Positions 19,678-27,999 of a stretch of 64,000 nt of DNA are shown here, piece after piece. The notes beneath the pieces were generated by a model. The model was not told the origin of the DNA and did no database searches. It was given only the letters and a program-made list of their open reading frames with translations. The DNA is from Lysobacter sp. (lineage in GTDB: Bacteria > Pseudomonadota > Gammaproteobacteria > Xanthomonadales > Xanthomonadaceae). The position numbers were made by a program, and so were the translations under genes. Position 1 is the first letter of the stretch. Every line of letters begins with the position of its first letter. The stretch spans positions 1 to 64,000 of the forward strand of contig JASLDW010000031.1 in the NCBI GenBank assembly GCA_030151365.1, given 5' to 3'.

Positions 19678-21183
19678 ATGGATCCGATCCTCGTCGGCAA
19701 ATCGATCACCACCGCCAAGGGCGACAAGGTCTGGCTGTTGCCCAAGTACGGCAATCGCCACGGCCTGGTGGCGGGCGCCACCGGTACCGGCAAGACGGTG
19801 ACGTTGATGACCCTGGCCGAAGGATTCTCGCGCCTGGGCGTCCCGGTGTTCCTGGCCGACGTCAAGGGCGACGTCGCCGGCCTGGCGATGGCCGGCGCGC
19901 CCAGCGACAAGCTCAGCCAGCGCGTCGCCGAGATCGGAGTCGACGGCTATACCAATGAAGGCAACCCGACCATCTTCTGGGACCTGTGGGGCCAGAAAGG
20001 CCATCCGGTGCGCACCACCGTCAGCGAGATGGGGCCGTTGCTGCTGTCGCGCATCCTCGAACTCAACGACACCCAGTCGGGTGTGCTGGAAATCCTGTTC
20101 AAGCTCGCCGACGACCGCGGCCTGCTCCTGCTCGACCTCAAGGACCTGCGCGCCCTGCTCGGCCTGATCGCCGACGAGCGCAAGGACATCTCGACCAGCT
20201 ACGGCCTGGTGAGCACGCAATCGATCGGCGCGATCCAGCGCGCCCTGCTGCAGATCGAACAACAAGGCGGCGACGCCTTCTTCGGCGAACCCGCGCTCGA
20301 ACTCGGCGACCTGATGCGCACGACGCAGGATGGTCGCGGCATGATCGGCATCCTCGCCGCCGACCAGCTGATCCTCAAGCCCAAGCTCTACACCAGCTTC
20401 CTGCTGTGGCTGCTGTCGGAACTGTTCGAGAAACTGCCGGAAGTCGGCGATCTCGACAAGCCGAAACTGGTCTTCGTGTTCGACGAAGCGCATCTGCTGT
20501 TCGACGATGCCCCACCGGCGCTGCTGCAACGCGTGGAACAGGTGGTGCGCCTGATCCGTTCCAAGGGCGTGGGCGTGTATTTCTGCTCGCAATTCCCCGA
20601 CGACGTGCCCGACAACATCCTCGGCCAGATGGGCAACCGCTTCCAGCATGCGTTGCGCGCCTTCACCCCGCGCGACCAGAAGGCGGTGAAGACCGCTGCC
20701 GAAACCTTCGTCGCCAACCCCGAACTCGACGTGGCGAAAACGATCAGCCAGCTCGGCGTCGGCGAGGCGCTGGTGTCGACATTGCAGGACAAGGGCATTC
20801 CGATGCCGGTCGAACGCACCTTGGTCGCGCCGCCGCGCTGCCGGATGGGCGCGATCACCGATGCCGAGCGTCAGCAGATCCGCGCCGGCAGCCCGGTCGG
20901 AATGAAATACGATCATGCGGTCGATCGCGAATCGGCGTTCGAAATGCTGTCGAAGAAGGCCGATGCTGCCGCGACGTCCAACGATGCTCCACCCGCCAAG
21001 GGCGAGGACCACGAGGAACAAGGCGGCTTCAGCCAGGCGGTGAAGGATGCCGTCTTCGGCACCAAGCGTCGCCAGGGCATGATCGAGACGATGGCCAAGC
21101 AGACCGTGCGCACGATGGGTTCGCAGGTCGGACGCCAGATCCTGCGTGGCGTGCTTGGCGGCATTTTCGGCGGCAAGCGCTGA
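19678..21183 (+). CDS. HerA-like DUF853 ATPase (YjgR type)
   Basis: 501-residue P-loop ATPase of the HerA/FtsK superfamily; function unknown. Walker A GATGTGKT at 33-40 and Walker B in LVFVFDEAHLL are visible, plus the arginine-rich C-terminal helix region ending in a Gly-rich tail. No membrane segment. ATG 19678 has GGAA about 9 bases upstream; an in-frame ATG at 19663 is possible. greB follows after 15 bases. Confidence 0.9.
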   Translation: MDPILVGKSITTAKGDKVWLLPKYGNRHGLVAGATGTGKTVTLMTLAEGFSRLGVPVFLADVKGDVAGLAMAGAPSDKLSQRVAEIGVDGYTNEGNPTIFWDLWGQKGHPVRTTVSEMGPLLLSRILELNDTQSGVLEILFKLADDRGLLLLDLKDLRALLGLIADERKDISTSYGLVSTQSIGAIQRALLQIEQQGGDAFFGEPALELGDLMRTTQDGRGMIGILAADQLILKPKLYTSFLLWLLSELFEKLPEVGDLDKPKLVFVFDEAHLLFDDAPPALLQRVEQVVRLIRSKGVGVYFCSQFPDDVPDNILGQMGNRFQHALRAFTPRDQKAVKTAAETFVANPELDVAKTISQLGVGEALVSTLQDKGIPMPVERTLVAPPRCRMGAITDAERQQIRAGSPVGMKYDHAVDRESAFEMLSKKADAAATSNDAPPAKGEDHEEQGGFSQAVKDAVFGTKRRQGMIETMAKQTVRTMGSQVGRQILRGVLGGIFGGKR

Positions 21184-21198
21184 CGCAAGGACGCGACG

Positions 21199-21717
21199 AT
21201 GACGCAGCCGCCGATGGGCCGCTGGCGACCGCCCGCCGAGCAGAGCACGGCGCTGATCACCCGTGCCGGCCATGATCGATTGAAGGCGGAGCTCGACGAT
21301 CTCTGGCGCGTGCAGCGTCCGGAAGTCGTGCGCGCGCTGGCGGCGGCGGCGGCCGAAGGCGATCGTTCGGAGAACGCGGAATACACCTATCGCAAGAAGC
21401 AGCTCGCCGGCATCGATCGTCGCGTGCGTTACCTGAGCAAGCGGTTGCCGTTGCTCCATGTGGTGGAACACAAGCCCAGCCATCCCGACCGGGTGTTCTT
21501 CGGTGCGCGGGTCACGCTGGAGCGCGGCGACAGCGGCGAGGAAGTGCGCTATCGCATCGTCGGCCCGGACGAGACCGATGCTGCGCTCGGTCACATCAGC
21601 ATCGATTCGCCGCTGGCACGCGCGCTGCTCAACAAGCGCGTCGACGACGAGTTCGACGCCACCCTGCCCGGCGGCGTGGTGCATTTCGCGATCATCGAGA
21701 TCGAATACGACGTTTAG
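21199..21717 (+). CDS. greB: Transcription elongation factor GreB
   Basis: Stimulates transcript cleavage by backtracked RNA polymerase. The N-terminal coiled coil carries the acidic tip in [10 protein letters not shown] (Asp55, Glu58) and the C-terminal FKBP-like domain contains [13 protein letters not shown]. 172 residues. The sequence around the tip is of GreB rather than GreA type. The stop codon overlaps the opposing rimO stop by 3 bases. Confidence 0.93.
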   Translation: MTQPPMGRWRPPAEQSTALITRAGHDRLKAELDDLWRVQRPEVVRALAAAAAEGDRSENAEYTYRKKQLAGIDRRVRYLSKRLPLLHVVEHKPSHPDRVFFGARVTLERGDSGEEVRYRIVGPDETDAALGHISIDSPLARALLNKRVDDEFDATLPGGVVHFAIIEIEYDV

Positions 21718-23045
21718 TCGTTGTAGACGACTTCGCCGTAGAGATCGTGCTCGTCGCTGCCCATGATCTGCACCGAGACGAAATCGCCCGGCTTCAGGCC
21801 AGCCTCGAAACCGTCCTGGATCTGCACCAGGCCGTCGATCTCCGGCGCATCGGCCTTGGAGCGCGCGATCGCCAGTTCGCCATCGATCGCGTCGACGATG
21901 CATTCCTGCACCGTGCCGACCTTGGCCGCCAGCTTCGCTTCGGAAATCGCCGCCTGCACGTCCATGAAACGCGCCAGGCGCTCCTGCCTAACTTCGTCCG
22001 GCACCGGGTCGGGCAGCGCATTGGCCGCCGCGCCTTCCACCGGCGAATAGGCAAAGGCGCCGACGCGATCGAGCTGTGCTTCCTCGAGGAAGTCCAGCAA
22101 CTCCTCGAACTCGGCCTCGGTCTCGCCAGGGAAGCCGACGATGAAGGTCGAGCGGATGGTCAGCTCCGGGCACATCGCCTTCCAGCGCTGGATGCGCTCC
22201 AGCGTTTTGTCGACCGCGCCGGGACGCTTCATCAGCTTCAACACGCGCGGACTGGCGTGCTGGAACGGGATATCGAGGTACGGCAGGATCTTGCCTTCCG
22301 CCATCAGCGGGATCACGTCGTCGACGTGCGGGTACGGATAGACGTAGTGCAGGCGCGTCCACGCGCCGAGTTCCGACAAGCCTTCGCACAGCGCTTTCAT
22401 GCGAGTCGCATAGGCCTTGCCATGCCATTCGCGCTCGGCGTACTTGAGGTCGACGCCGTAGGCCGAGGTGTCCTGCGACACCACCAGTAATTCCTTGACG
22501 CCACCGCGCACCAGCTTCTCGGCTTCGCGCAGCACGTCGTCGACCGGACGCGAGGCGAGATCGCCACGCATCGACGGGATGATGCAGAAACTGCAGCGGT
22601 GGTTGCAGCCTTCGGAAATCTTCAGGTAGGCGAAGTGCTTCGGCGTCAGCTTGAGACCGTAATCGGGCACCACGTCGACGAAGGGATCGTGCCTGGGCGG
22701 CAGCGCGACATGCACCGCATCCATCACGCTGGCGTAGTCCTGCGGTCCGCTGATCGACAGCACGTCCGGATAGGCTTCGCGGATCACCTCGCTGCGCTTG
22801 CCGAGGCAACCGGTCACGATCACCTTGCCGTTTTCGGCCATCGCCTCGCCGATCGCGTCCAGCGACTCGGCCACCGCCGAATCGATGAAGCCGCAGGTGT
22901 TGACCACCACCACGTCGGCATCGTCGTAGCTCTGCACCAGGTCATAGCCCTCGACCCGCAACTGGGTGAGGATGCGCTCGGAATCGACCAGGGCCTTGGG
23001 GCAGCCGAGGCTGACGAAACCGACTTTGGGCTGGGACAGGGACAT
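21714..23045 (-). CDS. rimO: Ribosomal protein S12 methylthiotransferase RimO
   Basis: Radical-SAM enzyme that adds a methylthio group to a conserved Asp of ribosomal protein S12. The N-terminal MTTase domain has cluster ligands Cys15, Cys51 and Cys80; the radical-SAM motif is Cys147-x3-Cys151-x2-Cys154 (CNHRCSFC); a TRAM domain closes the protein. 443 residues. ATG 23045 has GGTGG upstream; a GTG at 23054 has none. A perfect TATAAT lies at 23071-23076 on this strand. Confidence 0.96.
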   Translation of the reverse strand: MSLSQPKVGFVSLGCPKALVDSERILTQLRVEGYDLVQSYDDADVVVVNTCGFIDSAVAESLDAIGEAMAENGKVIVTGCLGKRSEVIREAYPDVLSISGPQDYASVMDAVHVALPPRHDPFVDVVPDYGLKLTPKHFAYLKISEGCNHRCSFCIIPSMRGDLASRPVDDVLREAEKLVRGGVKELLVVSQDTSAYGVDLKYAEREWHGKAYATRMKALCEGLSELGAWTRLHYVYPYPHVDDVIPLMAEGKILPYLDIPFQHASPRVLKLMKRPGAVDKTLERIQRWKAMCPELTIRSTFIVGFPGETEAEFEELLDFLEEAQLDRVGAFAYSPVEGAAANALPDPVPDEVRQERLARFMDVQAAISEAKLAAKVGTVQECIVDAIDGELAIARSKADAPEIDGLVQIQDGFEAGLKPGDFVSVQIMGSDEHDLYGEVVYND

Positions 23046-23070
23046 GCGAACCACCGGATAAGGGTGTGGA

Positions 23071-23076
23071 ATTATA
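23071..23076 (-). promoter_or_regulatory. Consensus -10 box for rimO
   Basis: TATAAT on the minus strand, 25 bases upstream of the rimO ATG. No good -35 hexamer was found at 16-18 bases, so the promoter call rests on the -10 alone. Confidence 0.45.
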
Positions 23077-23107
23077 GGGAACCCGCCATTTCCCGGCAGA
23101 CTTCGAC

Positions 23108-23773
23108 ATGAACATCACCCTCGACACGCCCGACGGTCGCATCGGCGGCTGGCTGGCCCGTCCCGACAGCCCTTCGACCACGGGCTTGGTCGTCCTCCAG
23201 GAAATCTTCGGCGTCACCGCGCATATCCGCGGCGTCACCGCCCGTTATGCCGGCGAAGGATTCATCGCGCTGGCACCGGCCTTGTTCGACGTGGTCGAAC
23301 CGGATGTCGACCTCCCCTACGACGGCGACGGCATGCAACAGGGCCGCACACTGGTCACCAAACTGGGATTCGACCGGGCATTGCGACTGGTGGACTCGGC
23401 TGCCCGGCGCCTGCGGGAGGAAGGCGCAGCGCATATCGGCGTGGTCGGGTTCTGCTGGGGCGGCACCCTCGCCCTGCTCGCCAACCTGCGACTCGGCCTG
23501 CCCGCGGTGAGCTATTACGGTGCCCGCAATGCCAATTTCCTCGACGAATCGTTGCGCGCACCGATGCTGTTCCATTTCGGCGCGGAAGATGCCTCGACGC
23601 CGGCGGTCGACATCGAGCGCGAGCGCGCGGCCTGGCCACAGGCCGCCTTCATGGTCTACCCCGATGCCGGCCACGCCTTCAATCGCGATTGCGATCCAAC
23701 GCACTATCGCGCCGACGCGGCGACGCTTGCCAATGCGGAGACACTGGCATTTTTCCGGGAACACCTGGCATGA
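23108..23773 (+). CDS. Dienelactone hydrolase family protein
   Basis: Cytoplasmic alpha/beta hydrolase, 221 residues. The Cys-Asp-His triad characteristic of the family is present: Cys116 (GFCWGG), Asp161 (GAEDASTP) and His189 (DAGHAFN). The natural substrate is not clear, since no aromatic-degradation genes are nearby. The ATGA overlap with the HIT gene suggests coupled translation. Confidence 0.92.
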   Translation: MNITLDTPDGRIGGWLARPDSPSTTGLVVLQEIFGVTAHIRGVTARYAGEGFIALAPALFDVVEPDVDLPYDGDGMQQGRTLVTKLGFDRALRLVDSAARRLREEGAAHIGVVGFCWGGTLALLANLRLGLPAVSYYGARNANFLDESLRAPMLFHFGAEDASTPAVDIERERAAWPQAAFMVYPDAGHAFNRDCDPTHYRADAATLANAETLAFFREHLA

Positions 23774-24189
23774 ACGGATTCCGGCTCCATCCGCAACTCG
23801 CGGCGGATACGCTTCCGGTCGCATCTCTGCCCCTGTGCGACGTCCTGCTGATGAACGATGCCAACTATCCCTGGTTGATCCTGGTCCCGCGCGTTGCCGG
23901 CGCCAGCGAACTGCTGGACCTCGACGATGGCGATCGCATGCAACTATGGCGCGAAATCGATATCGCCTCGCGGGCGCTGCGCGAACGGTTCACGCCCGAC
24001 AAGCTCAACATCGCCGCGCTCGGCAACATGGTGAGCCAGCTGCATGTCCACGTGATTGCGCGCTTCAGGAACGATGCCGCATGGCCGAAACCGGTATGGG
24101 GGGCGCAGCCTGCCAAGACGTACCCGACGGCAGCGTCGTCCGGACGGATCGATGAATTGAGGGCGCGGCTTATGTCTTCGGCAGCGTGA
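23770..24189 (+). CDS. HIT domain protein with Q-x-H-x-H motif
   Basis: 139-residue histidine-triad nucleotide-binding fold. The motif reads Gln90-Leu-His92-Val-His94 ([11 protein letters not shown]), so the first His of the classical triad is Gln. This seems usual for the subfamily with [16 protein letters not shown] near the N-terminus. Nucleotide hydrolase or transferase activity is likely but the substrate is unknown. Its 3' end overlaps the opposing dcd gene by 20 bases. Confidence 0.88.
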   Translation: MNGFRLHPQLAADTLPVASLPLCDVLLMNDANYPWLILVPRVAGASELLDLDDGDRMQLWREIDIASRALRERFTPDKLNIAALGNMVSQLHVHVIARFRNDAAWPKPVWGAQPAKTYPTAASSGRIDELRARLMSSAA

Positions 24190-24736
24190 CGCCGGTCTGG
24201 CCCTGGTACTTGCCGCCGCGGTCGCGATAGCTGGTGTCGCAGACCTCGTCCGACTGGAAGAACAGCATCTGCGCCACGCCTTCGTTGGCGTAGATGCGCG
24301 CCGGCAGCGGCGTGGTATTGCTGAATTCCAGCGTCACATGGCCTTCCCACTCCGGTTCCAGCGGCGTGACGTTGACGATGATCCCGCAGCGCGCATAGGT
24401 ACTCTTGCCGAGGCAGACCACCAGCACGTCGCGCGGGATGCGGAAATACTCGACCGTGCGCGCCAGCGCGAAGGAGTTCGGCGGGATGATGCATTCGTCG
24501 GCGGTGATGTCGACGAAGCTGCCGTTGTCGAAATGCTTGGGGTCGACGATCGTCGAGTTGATGTTGGTGAACACCTTGAACTCGCGGGCGCAACGCACGT
24601 CGTAACCGTAGCTCGACGTCCCGTAGCTGACGATCCGGTTGCCGTTGACCTGCTTGACCTGCCCGGCCTCGAACGGCTCGATCATGCCGTGCTGATCGGC
24701 CATGCGGCGGATCCAGTGGTCGCTCTTGATGCTCAT
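24170..24736 (-). CDS. dcd: dCTP deaminase
   Basis: Deaminates dCTP to dUTP for thymidylate synthesis. 188 residues with the trimeric dUTPase-like fold. [12 protein letters not shown], the catalytic-Glu region [13 protein letters not shown] and the C-terminal [13 protein letters not shown] that closes over the nucleotide are visible. 55 bases downstream of apbC on the same strand. Confidence 0.96.
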   Translation of the reverse strand: MSIKSDHWIRRMADQHGMIEPFEAGQVKQVNGNRIVSYGTSSYGYDVRCAREFKVFTNINSTIVDPKHFDNGSFVDITADECIIPPNSFALARTVEYFRIPRDVLVVCLGKSTYARCGIIVNVTPLEPEWEGHVTLEFSNTTPLPARIYANEGVAQMLFFQSDEVCDTSYRDRGGKYQGQTGVTLPKT

Positions 24737-24791
24737 CGGGGTGTCCGGCGGGTAAAGACGGGAATTGTATCGGCGCGGACGCCGGCGCGGC

Positions 24792-25682
24792 TCACAGCAG
24801 CGTGGCGGAAATCGACGAGGTCGCGCGTGGACGCCGATCCAGCGCCTCCAGCAACCGTTCCGCGACCTGGCGATAGGCCAGCCCGACCGCGGATTCCGGG
24901 GCCACTGCGGCAATCGGCGCACCGGCGTCCCCCTGTTCGCGGATGCGGATGTCCAGCGGCAGCGAGCCCAGCAGCGGCACGCCGTAGCGTTCGGCCATCT
25001 TTTCGCCGCCACCGGCGCCGAAGACGTGCTCGGCATGGCCGCAGTTGCGGCAAACATGCACCGCCATGTTCTCGACGATGCCCAGCACCGGCACGTTGAC
25101 CTTCTCGAACATCTTCACCGCCTTGCGCGCGTCGAGCGTGGCGATGTCCTGCGGCGTGGTGACGACCACCGCACCCGCCACCGGGATCTTCTGCGCCAGG
25201 GTGAGCTGGATGTCGCCGGTCCCCGGCGGCAGGTCGATGACGAGGATGTCGAGATCGTCCCAGCGGGTATCGTTGAACAACTGCGTCAGGGCCGAAGTCG
25301 CCATCGGGCCGCGCCAGATCATCGCGGTGTCCTCCTGGTCGACCAGCGCGCCGATCGACATCAGCTGCAAGCCGTGGGCCCGCAGCGGCTCGATCGACTT
25401 GTTGTCGGGGCTTTCCGGGCGCTCATGGGTGCCCAGCATCATCGGGATGCTCGGGCCGTAGACATCCGCATCGAGCACGCCAACCCGCAAGCCCCGCTGC
25501 GCCAATGCGACTGCCAGGTTCACCGCCGTCGTCGACTTGCCGACCCCGCCCTTGCCGGACCCGACCGCGATGATGTTGCGGATGCGGGGGTCGGGGGAGA
25601 GGTTGGGCTGGACGGCGTGGGCGGGAATGGAATGCATGGAATACGAGATAGGCCTGGACATGTGCTTGACCGAGGAAGTCAT
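24792..25682 (-). CDS. apbC: Iron-sulfur cluster carrier protein ApbC/Mrp
   Basis: P-loop ATPase that binds and transfers Fe-S clusters. The deviant Walker [12 protein letters not shown] is at 41-51, the DVYGPSIP switch follows, and the cluster-bridging C-x2-C is in VCRNCGH. 296 residues, lacking the N-terminal DUF59 domain of longer Mrp proteins. ATG 25682 is preceded by GGGGTG; later in-frame ATGs (25661, 25637) are possible starts. Confidence 0.94.
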   Translation of the reverse strand: MTSSVKHMSRPISYSMHSIPAHAVQPNLSPDPRIRNIIAVGSGKGGVGKSTTAVNLAVALAQRGLRVGVLDADVYGPSIPMMLGTHERPESPDNKSIEPLRAHGLQLMSIGALVDQEDTAMIWRGPMATSALTQLFNDTRWDDLDILVIDLPPGTGDIQLTLAQKIPVAGAVVVTTPQDIATLDARKAVKMFEKVNVPVLGIVENMAVHVCRNCGHAEHVFGAGGGEKMAERYGVPLLGSLPLDIRIREQGDAGAPIAAVAPESAVGLAYRQVAERLLEALDRRPRATSSISATLL

Positions 25683-25802
25683 CCATCACCCCGTATCAGC
25701 TGTGTATATTCTGCAACAAGGAAGGGAGTCCGGCATGTATGACCAGTGCGCCGGGAAACCCCATCACTTGCATTAATAATCTGCCATCAGGGGAAAAACG
25801 CA

Positions 25803-27812
25803 ATGTTGAAGTCGAAACTGTGCCTTGCGCTGCTTGCGACGCTTGCTGCGGTGCCAGCTGTCCATGCAGGCGAATCCATTCCTGCCGAAGCCATTGCGCG
25901 CAAACCGCAAATCCAGTCGGTATCGATGAGTTCGGATGGCAAGACCCTAGCCGCGATCGTGGAGGCGCCGGGCACCGACCACAAGGAAACCGCACTCGCC
26001 ACCTGGAATCTGGACAATCTCTCTGCAGGACCCACGCTGACCAAATCGGGCGATCGCATGAAGTTCATTGGTGCCCGCGCGCTGAAGGCTGGTCGCGTTC
26101 TGGTGTACGGACAACAAGACTGGACCGGGCAACTCGGTGGTTGTGGCGAAGGCAACGCAAGCGGAGCGACCAAAACGACCATCCAGAAAGCCTATCTGAC
26201 CGATGTTTCCCAAAAGACTTTCAGCGAAGCGTTTGCAAGCAATGCCCGCAAACTCGGGGTCGGCGACGACACCGTCAAGTGCCTGGACATCAACATCACG
26301 GCGAGCATGGTCAATCCGTTGCCACTGGATCCCGACAATGTGGTGATCAGCAAATACGACAGCCTGGCCGGTCGCTCCGACTACTATCGCTACAACCTGC
26401 GCAACAATACCAGCCAGTTGCTGTTCCGCGCCGACGATCGCTCTTCACCGGCCCTCAGCAACCCGCGCAACGGCGAGATACTGGTTCGCAGTGAAACCGA
26501 GCCCACCGGCAACGACTTCACCACCACCTATTCGATCCTGAACCCCAAGACCGGCGAATTCGAACCCCAACCCTCATTGACGCGCAAGGCCAGCGAACGC
26601 TATTCCATCGCGTTCGTCGGTCTCGATGAAAGCACCGGCAAGTACTACGTCCTCACCGACTATCTCTCGGATCTAGTACAGGCCAGGATGTACGATCCGG
26701 CCACGAAGAAATTCGACGAAGAACCTTTGGTCGCCCACCCGAAATACTCGATCGGCCGCGTCATCCTTGGCGGACAACCGAGCAATTTCAACAAGGTGCT
26801 TGGCTTCGAAGTCGATGGCCTGGAATCGGAAGTTATCTATACCGACAAGGATTTGGCCGGGTTGCAAGCCGGATTGAAAAACGCCTTTCCCGGCCAACAT
26901 GTCTCGATTGTCCAAGCCAATGACGATCGTTCGCGCATCCTGTTCGTCACAGAGAGTGGCCAGCATTCGCCAAGTTTTCACATGCTCATGGACCGCAAAC
27001 AGGTGGTCGATCTCGGCAGCGAACGCCCGTGGATCAATTCTGCTCAACTGGGTGAACAGCGACTTGTCACCTATACAGCGCGCGATGGCATGGAAATCCC
27101 CGCCATCGTCGACCTGCCCCCCGGCTGGAAACAGGGCAGCGTACCGGTGAAGGCCGTCGTCCAGCCTCATGGCGGACCCTGGGCGCGCGACAACGCCGGC
27201 TGGGACGGTTCGGGTTGGGTTCCATTCCTGACATCGCGCGGTTACGCCGTAATCCGCCCGCAGTATCGTGGCTCGAATGGTTTTGGCCGCAAGCTATGGA
27301 TGGCCGGCGATGGCGAATGGGGCCTGAAAATGCAGGATGACAATGACGATGCCGCTGCATGGTTAGTCAAACAGGGAATAGCCGCACCCGGCAAGATCGC
27401 GATCTTCGGCTATTCCTATGGCGGATTCGCCGCTGCGGCAGCAGTCGTGCGTCCAGGCGGTCCCTTCGCCTGCGCCATCGCTGGCGCGCCGGTGACCGAT
27501 CTGGCCAAGGTTGGACAAGAATGGAGCGAAAGCAGGCTGCAGCGTGTCCTTCAGGGTCGTACCGTCAAGGGCATGGACCCCATGAAGAACACTGACAAAG
27601 CCAGCATTCCAGTCTTGTTGTTTGTCGGTGATCGCGACGTGCGTACCCCTGCCTTCCATGCCAAGGGCTTTTATGAGGCTGTAAAAGGTCGTGTACCCGC
27701 CCAATTCCTGCTGGTACCTAACCAGAAGCATCAGATGCCATGGAGCTACGAGTCCCAGATGCTCACCCTACCCGCCATCGAGAGCTTCCTGCAGCAGGAC
27801 TGCAATAAATAG
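25803..27812 (+). CDS. Secreted S9 family prolyl oligopeptidase-like peptidase
   Basis: 669-residue serine peptidase with a Sec signal peptide (1-22, AVHA-GE), so it acts in the periplasm or outside. An N-terminal beta-propeller-like region (about 40-400) precedes an alpha/beta hydrolase domain with Ser538 (FGYSYGGFAA), Asp612 (GDRDVRTP) and His643 (NQKHQMPW). AGGGGAAA lies about 9 bases before the ATG. Base composition is visibly less GC-rich than in flanking genes. The adjacent TonB receptor suggests a role in peptide scavenging. Confidence 0.9.
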   Translation: MLKSKLCLALLATLAAVPAVHAGESIPAEAIARKPQIQSVSMSSDGKTLAAIVEAPGTDHKETALATWNLDNLSAGPTLTKSGDRMKFIGARALKAGRVLVYGQQDWTGQLGGCGEGNASGATKTTIQKAYLTDVSQKTFSEAFASNARKLGVGDDTVKCLDINITASMVNPLPLDPDNVVISKYDSLAGRSDYYRYNLRNNTSQLLFRADDRSSPALSNPRNGEILVRSETEPTGNDFTTTYSILNPKTGEFEPQPSLTRKASERYSIAFVGLDESTGKYYVLTDYLSDLVQARMYDPATKKFDEEPLVAHPKYSIGRVILGGQPSNFNKVLGFEVDGLESEVIYTDKDLAGLQAGLKNAFPGQHVSIVQANDDRSRILFVTESGQHSPSFHMLMDRKQVVDLGSERPWINSAQLGEQRLVTYTARDGMEIPAIVDLPPGWKQGSVPVKAVVQPHGGPWARDNAGWDGSGWVPFLTSRGYAVIRPQYRGSNGFGRKLWMAGDGEWGLKMQDDNDDAAAWLVKQGIAAPGKIAIFGYSYGGFAAAAAVVRPGGPFACAIAGAPVTDLAKVGQEWSESRLQRVLQGRTVKGMDPMKNTDKASIPVLLFVGDRDVRTPAFHAKGFYEAVKGRVPAQFLLVPNQKHQMPWSYESQMLTLPAIESFLQQDCNK

Positions 27813-27820
27813 TTGTTGTG

Positions 27821-27855
27821 AAACAATCGGTTGGCATTGCCAACCGATTGTTTCA
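27821..27855 (+). terminator. Perfect 16-bp hairpin after the S9 peptidase gene
   Basis: GAAACAATCGGTTGGC (27821-27836), loop ATT, and its exact complement (27840-27855), starting 8 bases after the peptidase stop. There is no U-tract after it, but the stem ends in TTGTTTC. It probably ends or stabilises the peptidase mRNA and separates it from the receptor gene. Confidence 0.75.
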
Positions 27856-27934
27856 GCATCCAACGTGCCCCAGTCGCACTTTGTGACGAACTTCAATTTT
27901 TAACCAGTCAATTACGTAAAACAAACAAAAATCG

Positions 27935-27963
27935 GTCAAATCACTTCGCGCTTACCCTATATT
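27935..27963 (+). promoter_or_regulatory. Candidate promoter for the TonB-dependent receptor
   Basis: In an AT-rich 187-base gap, TATATT (27958-27963) lies 37 bases before the GTG start, with a weak GTCAAA 17 bases upstream (27935-27940). The -10 match is fair and the -35 poor. Confidence 0.3.
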
Positions 27964-27999
27964 TCCTGAACAAATACATAATCATCAGGGAGTCTTCGC

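Noticed and set aside
25765..25780. TTGCAT plus AATAAT as a promoter for the S9 peptidase
   Set aside because: The two hexamers are only a few bases apart, far from the required 16-18 base spacer, and no other -35 fits.
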